The notes under the pieces are model-generated. The model made no database searches, was not told the origin of the DNA, and worked only from the letters and a program-made list of their open reading frames with translations. The translations under genes were made by a program, and so were the position numbers. Below are positions 6,159 to 10,371 of a stretch of DNA of 10,371 bases, one piece after another. Position 1 is the first letter of the stretch. Every line of letters starts with the position of its first letter. The stretch comes from a bacterium (GTDB lineage Bacteria; Patescibacteriota; Minisyncoccia; Phycocordibacterales; VMEP01), in NCBI GenBank assembly GCA_030699625.1, contig JAUYLU010000014.1, positions 1 through 10,371 on the forward strand. The letters run 5' to 3'.

Positions 6159-6164
6159 CTCCTC
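6159..6164 (-). promoter_or_regulatory. Shine-Dalgarno GAGGAG deciding the start at 6149
   Basis: On the minus strand, GAGGAG ends nine bases before the ATG at 6149. This makes the much longer TTG-initiated frame from 6239 unlikely. Confidence 0.75.
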
Positions 6165-6196
6165 AAAAAAGTGGTTGAACAATGCCTGAATTAGGC

Positions 6197-6249
6197 CACT
6201 GATTCCCAGTGTAGTACGCAAAAAATTGTCAACAAGCAAAATCTGTTGA
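6197..6249 (-). promoter_or_regulatory. Candidate promoter/operator upstream of the 129-residue gene
   Basis: On the minus strand a perfect -35 box, TTGACA (6227-6232), overlaps one arm of an inverted repeat, TCAACA/TGTTGA (6229-6234 with 6244-6249). The -10 is poor: TACTAC and TACACT lie downstream but at non-standard spacing from TTGACA. A 5-bp hairpin, CACTG/CAGTG, occupies 6197-6211 in the presumed leader. The repeat could be an operator, or a coincidence in AT-rich DNA. Confidence 0.35.
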
Positions 6250-6282
6250 TTACCTGTGGATTTGCTGTGAATTCAGGAAGCC

Positions 6283-8067
6283 CTATTTCCTCCCCGCCTT
6301 GGCGCGGTCGCTGTCGGTGAGATAGTGCTTGCGCAAACGCACCGATTTCGGCGTCACCTCGAGGTATTCGTCCTCGGCCATGACTTCGAGCCCGCGCTCG
6401 ATGGTGAGCATATAGGGCGGCGTGAGGGTGATGGCCTCGTCGGAGCCGGAGGCGCGCATGTTGGTAAGCTGCTTGCCTTTGGTCGGATTCACCGTCATCT
6501 CCTCGCCTTTCGAAGTGTTGCCGATGACCATGCCTTCGTAGACTTCGGTAGTCGGCCCGATGTAAAGGACGCCGCGCTCCTGCAAATTGAAAAGGGCGAA
6601 ACCGAGCGCCTTGCCGCTCGCCATCGAGATCATCGAGCCGACGTCGCGCTTCTTTATCTCCCCGGCGTGCGGCCGGAACGCGATGAAGCGGCTCGAGAGT
6701 ATGCCCTCGCCCCTCGTATCTATCATGAACTGGCTCCGGTAGCCGAGAAGCCCCCTCGTCGGTATTTCGAAAATGATGCGCACCGCGGCGCCGTGGTGCC
6801 CTTTCATGTCCTTCATGAGGGCGCGGCGAGCGCCTAGCTTCTCGATGACCGCGCCCGAAAATCCCTCCCGCACGTCGATAATGAGCTCCTCATAAGGCTC
6901 CAGCTTCTCTCCCCCTTCTTCTTTTATGATGACCTCCGGCTGCGACACCTGAAGTTCGTAGCCCTCGCGGCGCATATTCTCGAGGAGGATGGCGATGTGG
7001 AGTTCGCCGCGGCCGTACACCTTGAAATGGTCAAGCGCTCCGAATTCGATCCTCAGCCCCACGTTCACTTCAAGCTCGCGCATGAGGCGCTCGCGAATCT
7101 GGCGGGTGGTCACAAACTTCCCTTCGCGGCCCGCGAACGGCGAGTCGTTCACCAAAAATTCGAGCGAGATGGTCGGCTCGTCGATGGCGATTGCCGGAAG
7201 CGCGGGCGTCGCCGCGTCGTCGACGACGGTCTCGCCGATGTAGATGTCCGGGAATCCCGCGAGCATGACGATATCGCCCGCGCCCGCCTCGGAGACTTCC
7301 TTCCGCGAGATGCCCTCAAAGGTGAAAAGTTTCGTAATCCTCCCTTTCTCGACGTCGCCTGCGACGTTTTTCCTCCACAGGTCCTCCCCGCTTTTTATCT
7401 TTCCCGCATAGATGCGCGCCACGGCGAGGCGTCCGAGGAAATTGTCGTAGGCGAGATTGAAGACCTGGAGCGCGAGAGGCGCCTCCATGTTGTTTTCGGC
7501 CTCGGGCACGGCCTCGAGAATGAGGTCAAGCAAAGGCGCGAGGTCCTTCGAATCGTCATCGAGGTTTTTCTTGGCGATGCCCTCCCTCCCGACGGCGTAG
7601 ACGGTCTTGAAATCGAGCTGGTCCTCGCTTGCGCCGAGCTCGATGAAAAGCTCGAGCACTTCGTCGTGCACCCCGCGCGGCCGCGCGGCCGGCTTGTCTA
7701 TCTTATTGATGACCACAAGCGGCTTTAAGCCGAGCTCGAGCGATTTCTTGAGGACGAAGCGCGTCTGCGGCATCGGCCCTTCCTGCGCGTCCACCACAAG
7801 AAGCACCGAATCGATGGAGCGGAGTACGCGCTCCACCTCCGAGCCGAAATCGGCGTGCCCCGGCGTGTCGACGATATTTATCTTGGTGTCCTTGTAGAAG
7901 ACCGAGGTGTTCTTGGCGTAAATGGTGATGCCGCGCTCCTTTTCAAGGGCGTTCGAGTCCATGGAGACGCCTTCCTGCGCCGCGCCGGTCTGCCGCATGA
8001 GGGCGTCGGTGAGCGTCGTTTTTCCATGATCCACATGGGCAATAATGGCAATATTTCTTATGTGCAT
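6283..8067 (-). CDS. typA: Translational GTPase TypA/BipA
   Basis: TypA/BipA is a ribosome-binding GTPase related to EF-G and LepA, involved in ribosome assembly and stress or cold adaptation. The 594 residues are close to the usual length of about 600-615. All G motifs are present: P-loop AHVDHGKT (10-17), switch I ERGITI (44-49), DTPGH (67-71) and NKID (121-124). The order G domain, beta-barrel domain II, domain III, EF-G domain V-like region (including [12 protein letters not shown]) and C-terminal TypA-specific domain (including the stretch from [16 protein letters not shown]) matches TypA rather than EF-G or LepA. The ATG at 8067 gives the expected N-terminus [15 protein letters not shown]. 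There is no Shine-Dalgarno sequence; instead the leader carries strong inverted repeats (8071-8169) that may control initiation. The gene follows the M3 peptidase after 204 bases that include a terminator-like hairpin. Confidence 0.98.
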   Translation of the reverse strand: MHIRNIAIIAHVDHGKTTLTDALMRQTGAAQEGVSMDSNALEKERGITIYAKNTSVFYKDTKINIVDTPGHADFGSEVERVLRSIDSVLLVVDAQEGPMPQTRFVLKKSLELGLKPLVVINKIDKPAARPRGVHDEVLELFIELGASEDQLDFKTVYAVGREGIAKKNLDDDSKDLAPLLDLILEAVPEAENNMEAPLALQVFNLAYDNFLGRLAVARIYAGKIKSGEDLWRKNVAGDVEKGRITKLFTFEGISRKEVSEAGAGDIVMLAGFPDIYIGETVVDDAATPALPAIAIDEPTISLEFLVNDSPFAGREGKFVTTRQIRERLMRELEVNVGLRIEFGALDHFKVYGRGELHIAILLENMRREGYELQVSQPEVIIKEEGGEKLEPYEELIIDVREGFSGAVIEKLGARRALMKDMKGHHGAAVRIIFEIPTRGLLGYRSQFMIDTRGEGILSSRFIAFRPHAGEIKKRDVGSMISMASGKALGFALFNLQERGVLYIGPTTEVYEGMVIGNTSKGEEMTVNPTKGKQLTNMRASGSDEAITLTPPYMLTIERGLEVMAEDEYLEVTPKSVRLRKHYLTDSDRAKAGRK

Positions 8068-8070
8068 GAT

Positions 8071-8110
8071 TGATTTTCTTAAGCGAGCGAAGCGAGATTT
8101 TTGAAAATCA
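8071..8110 (-). promoter_or_regulatory. Inverted repeat just upstream of the typA start codon
   Basis: TGATTTTC (8071-8078) pairs perfectly with GAAAATCA (8103-8110). The intervening 24 bases contain the direct repeat gcgag-cgaa-gcgag. In the mRNA the 3' arm covers the region from 4 to 11 bases before the ATG at 8067, where a ribosome binding site would be, so folding could hinder initiation. Confidence 0.5.
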
Positions 8111-8112
8111 TC

Positions 8113-8169
8113 ACCCTGTTAAATAATTTCGCTTCCGCGAAATTAGACCGACGGTCTATTTAACAGGGT
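8113..8169 (-). promoter_or_regulatory. Perfect three-way-junction inverted repeat in the typA leader
   Basis: The outer arms accctgttaaat (8113-8124) and atttaacagggt (8158-8169) pair over 12 bp. Between them lie two complete hairpins with no unpaired base at the junction: AATTTCGC/GCGAAATT (8125-8132 with 8137-8144) with a 4-base loop, and AGACC/GGTCT (8145-8149 with 8153-8157) with a 3-base loop. On the minus strand, the strand of typA, the 4-base loop reads GGAA, a GNRA tetraloop. A TATATT box at 8177-8182 would start transcription about at the outer stem. This may be a structured leader RNA or a dispersed palindromic repeat. Confidence 0.7.
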
Positions 8170-8176
8170 TAAGAAA

Positions 8177-8182
8177 AATATA
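8177..8182 (-). promoter_or_regulatory. Candidate -10 box for typA
   Basis: On the minus strand TATATT matches the -10 consensus at 5/6 positions. The expected start, 7 bases downstream near 8170, coincides with the first base of the three-way-junction stem. No convincing -35 is seen. Confidence 0.35.
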
Positions 8183-8210
8183 GTCGGCTGCGCCTCCTTA
8201 TTTTCCTAAA

Positions 8211-8232
8211 CAAAAATAGCTGCCCCTGCAGC
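8211..8232 (-). terminator. Possible weak terminator after the M3 peptidase gene
   Basis: On the minus strand, GCTGC (8232-8228) and GCAGC (8223-8219) pair around AGGG and are followed by TATTTTTG. The stem is only 5 bp, so termination may be partial. Confidence 0.45.
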
Positions 8233-8271
8233 GTCAAAAGCACTCTACCACGAAAACATCAAAACTTCAAT

Positions 8272-10269
8272 TTATTTGATTGCGCCAATCTCTTTCAAGA
8301 AAGCCTTATTGTTCGGCTCCCGCCCCAAAAATTTTTTCACCAAATCTATTTCCTCCATGCTCGAACCTTTTTCGAGTATCCATGTCCGATAATCGCGGCC
8401 TGTTCTCGGGTTGAGAAGCCCTTCCTTTTTGAATCGCGTGAACATATCGGAGGCATACACTTTCGACCATAGATAGCCGTAGTATCCGGCGGCGTAGCCG
8501 CCCATCATGTGACCAAACCCGGCGGGGAAAATGGATTTTTCGTACGGAGGAATGACCATGAATTCCCTCGAAATCTCCCTGAAGAGGGCCGCAATGGAGC
8601 GTTTCGGCTTCTGCCGATGGATGGCAAGGTCGAACGTGCCGAACGAAAGCTGGCGCATGGTGTTGTAGAACACCATGAAATATTTCGCCGCGAGAAGATT
8701 CTTGAGATCCGCTTCGGGAAGCGGTGCCTTGGTGCGGTAATGCTCGGAGAGGAGCGCGAGCATCCCCGCGTCCCACGTCCAGTTTTCGAGCATCTGCGAA
8801 GGCGCCTCGACGAAATCCCACACGGTGTTATAGCCCGATTGCGACGGATAGCGCCCCTTGGTGAGCACGGCGTGCATGATATGGCCGAACTCGTGGAAAA
8901 AGGTCTCCACTTCGCCGTGCGAAAGGAGCGAGGGGGTTCCCTTCGTCGGCTTCGGGAAATTGGCGAACATGACCGCGAGCGGGGCGACGTAGGCATCCCC
9001 CCGGAACCCCGACATGCGGCCCGTTGTCACTTCCTGGGCGCAGGCATGGCCGTATTTCCCTTTTCGCGGGTAGAGGTCGAGCATGAAATACGAGACGGTC
9101 TTTCCCTTGTCGCGCACCTCGAAAAGGCGTACGTCCTCGTGCCAGACCGGATACCCCTTGAGCTCGCGGAAGGCAACGCTGAAAAGCTTCTGATAGATGG
9201 CGAACGTCCCTTCGACGACCTTCTCGAAGGGGAAATATTCGCGGAGCTTTTCGCTATTGATGTTGAACCTCCGTTCCTTGAGGCGCTCCGAATAATATCC
9301 GACGTTATAGAAAGAAAGCTTGCCCGCGCCATCGCGCGTCATCTCTTCCTTGAGCCCCGCGAGCTCGCGGAGCTCCTCCATGAGCCCCCCCTTTATCTTT
9401 TTATGAAGCCCTTCAATGAAACGCTCCGCCGTCCTCGTGTTCTTGGCCATGCGCCGCTCGAGCACAAAATCGAAATAGCCTCTGTAGCCGAGCAGTACCG
9501 CTTTCTTGTGCCGGAGACGGGCCGCTTCTTCGAGCCGTTTCAGGTTCTTTATGCCGCCTTTCTGCGAATTCTTGATCGAAAGCTCCTTCCTACGCCGCTC
9601 GTCTTTCGCATGCTCCATGAAAGGAATGAGGTCGGGATACTTGAGCGTCACCTTGTATCGCCCGTCTTTCGTCCTCTCAAGCCCCTCGACGTAGCGTTCC
9701 GGCAAGCCGAGAAGCTCCTCTCTCTTCACGACGATGAAATCGTCCCACTCATTGAGCGTCTCTTCGAACTTGGTCGAGAGCACGGAGAGACGCTTCATAA
9801 TCCGCTTCAGCGTTTTCTGCTTTGCCTCGGGAAGGTCGAACCCCATGCGCTTATAGGAAAGGAGCATATCCTTGAAAAGCTTCTTTTCCTCCGGAAGAAG
9901 CTTCTCTTTTTTCCGCAGAGGGCTTTTCCCGTACTCGCGGAGGGCGCGATAGATGCCTTTGTCGTATTCGATGTCGACGAGCTTTTTGCCGAGAGTCTCT
10001 TTCACTTCGTTCGCCGCTTTACGGACCCGTTCAGCGGGCGAGCCTTTGGAAAGCACCTCAATGGCGGAAAGAGCAGTGCCAAAAGGCTCGCCCGACATCT
10101 CGAGGGCGTAGACGGTGTTTTCGAACGTCCGCTCCTTGGCGGGAATTTTCTTTATTTCCGCATATACTTTTTTCTTGTGCGCGATGATTTTCGGCACGAG
10201 CGAGCGGATGGTCGCGGCGTTCCACTTCGTCCACTCGAAATCTTTTTTTGTGTAGGTTTTTACTTTCAC
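8272..10269 (-). CDS. M3 family zinc metallopeptidase (thimet oligopeptidase / Dcp-like)
   Basis: This 665-residue protein is a cytoplasmic zinc oligopeptidase that cleaves short peptides. The zinc site is HEFGH (His459, Glu460, His463) with Glu488 in DFVEAPSQ, 29 residues after the first histidine, the same spacing as in thimet oligopeptidase. The substrate-binding cluster is also intact: [13 protein letters not shown] supplies His587, Tyr592, Tyr596 and Tyr599, equivalent to His600, Tyr605, Tyr609 and Tyr612 of that enzyme. The N-terminal half is the helical M3 lid domain, and there is no signal peptide. The start is GTG at 10269, giving [13 protein letters not shown]. It overlaps the msrB stop (GTGA), so translation is probably coupled; no Shine-Dalgarno sequence is needed or seen. 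The active-site pattern favours the M3A branch over oligoendopeptidase F. The role is peptide turnover, and the exact substrates are unknown. Confidence 0.95.
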   Translation of the reverse strand: MKVKTYTKKDFEWTKWNAATIRSLVPKIIAHKKKVYAEIKKIPAKERTFENTVYALEMSGEPFGTALSAIEVLSKGSPAERVRKAANEVKETLGKKLVDIEYDKGIYRALREYGKSPLRKKEKLLPEEKKLFKDMLLSYKRMGFDLPEAKQKTLKRIMKRLSVLSTKFEETLNEWDDFIVVKREELLGLPERYVEGLERTKDGRYKVTLKYPDLIPFMEHAKDERRRKELSIKNSQKGGIKNLKRLEEAARLRHKKAVLLGYRGYFDFVLERRMAKNTRTAERFIEGLHKKIKGGLMEELRELAGLKEEMTRDGAGKLSFYNVGYYSERLKERRFNINSEKLREYFPFEKVVEGTFAIYQKLFSVAFRELKGYPVWHEDVRLFEVRDKGKTVSYFMLDLYPRKGKYGHACAQEVTTGRMSGFRGDAYVAPLAVMFANFPKPTKGTPSLLSHGEVETFFHEFGHIMHAVLTKGRYPSQSGYNTVWDFVEAPSQMLENWTWDAGMLALLSEHYRTKAPLPEADLKNLLAAKYFMVFYNTMRQLSFGTFDLAIHRQKPKRSIAALFREISREFMVIPPYEKSIFPAGFGHMMGGYAAGYYGYLWSKVYASDMFTRFKKEGLLNPRTGRDYRTWILEKGSSMEEIDLVKKFLGREPNNKAFLKEIGAIK

Positions 10270-10371
10270 TTCTCGCTGAAATCAAGCGCGCAGGAATTGA
10301 TGCAGAGGCGCTTCCCCGTCTCGGTCGGGCCGTCGTCAAAGATGTGCCCGAGATGCGCGTCGCAGCGGGAA
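10266..10371 (-). CDS. msrB: Peptide-methionine (R)-S-oxide reductase MsrB, C-terminal end (cut by right edge)
   Basis: MsrB reduces the R form of methionine sulfoxide in proteins. Only the last 34 residues or so are visible: [14 protein letters not shown], then [17 protein letters not shown] and a TGA stop. The HLGH-F-DDGP block and the catalytic cysteine in R-x-C-I-N-S (codon at 10302-10304) are family hallmarks. The RCD cysteine is the second cysteine of the zinc CxxC pair found in zinc-type MsrB proteins, and the first would fall at the window edge. A second cysteine follows three residues after the catalytic one (codon 10290-10292), where many relatives have alanine. The stop codon overlaps the GTG start of the M3 peptidase, so the two form an operon. 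Confidence 0.93.
   Translation of the reverse strand, partial: SRCDAHLGHIFDDGPTETGKRLCINSCALDFSEK

Noticed and set aside
6150..6239. N-terminal extension of the 129-residue gene to TTG at 6239
   Set aside because: It would place the strong Shine-Dalgarno site and the TTGACA box inside the coding region; the ATG at 6149 is better supported.
2973..6263. Two DnaA-box-like 9-mers, AAATCCACA at 2973-2981 (plus) and at 6255-6263 (minus)
   Set aside because: They are single, imperfect copies more than 3 kb apart, with no clustering and no dnaA or dnaN nearby, so there is no support for an origin.
6997..7728. Plus-strand open frame of 243 codons antisense to typA
   Set aside because: The opposite strand is clearly typA with all G motifs and conserved domains; this frame is a shadow.
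8079..8102. Short direct repeat gcgag-cgaa-gcgag considered as a CRISPR-like or tandem repeat
   Set aside because: There are only two 5-base units within one hairpin loop; no array exists here or elsewhere in the window.

Overview
This is a GC-rich, compact bacterial window with eight protein genes on the minus strand, one on the plus strand, and one structural RNA gene. Gene content suggests a member of the Candidate Phyla Radiation (Patescibacteria, Parcubacteria-like). The signs are a polytopic O-antigen-ligase-like protein fused to a TPR tail beside murJ, an M3 oligopeptidase overlapping msrB, a small single-RRM protein, short intergenic gaps and several starts without a Shine-Dalgarno sequence. 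The placement is an inference from gene style, not from a phylogenetic marker.

Layout, left to right. Bases 1-474 hold the N-terminal part of a MurJ-type lipid II flippase (minus, runs off the left edge). Bases 557-2905 encode a large membrane protein with a Wzy/WaaL-like core and C-terminal TPRs (minus), preceded by a good sigma70-type promoter. Bases 3030-3604 are the RNase P RNA gene rnpB (minus), unusually long at about 575 nt, closed by a perfect 10-bp P1 and followed by a strong intrinsic terminator. Next come a secreted or anchored DUF192 protein (3637-4113) and an RRM RNA-binding protein (4208-4492), both minus and separated by a terminator. A 248-base divergent intergenic region leads to the only plus-strand gene, an unrecognised 300-residue protein (4741-5643). 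Back-to-back terminators then separate it from an unrecognised 129-residue protein (5760-6149, minus). The right side holds typA/bipA (6283-8067), a 204-base structured intergenic region, an M3 metallopeptidase (8272-10269) and the C-terminal end of msrB (10266 to the right edge), all minus.

Functionally the window is mostly housekeeping: envelope building (MurJ and a glycan ligase/polymerase-like protein), tRNA maturation (RNase P RNA), ribosome-associated GTPase activity (TypA), peptide turnover and oxidised-protein repair (M3 peptidase coupled to MsrB), plus RNA binding. No mobile element, CRISPR array, tRNA or rRNA was seen.

The most interesting unexplained items are a gap-free three-way-junction inverted repeat in the typA leader, with a GNRA loop on the transcribed strand; the expanded rnpB; a helically phased triple heptamer upstream of murJ; and the two unrecognised proteins. 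I see no clear multi-gene novel system here.
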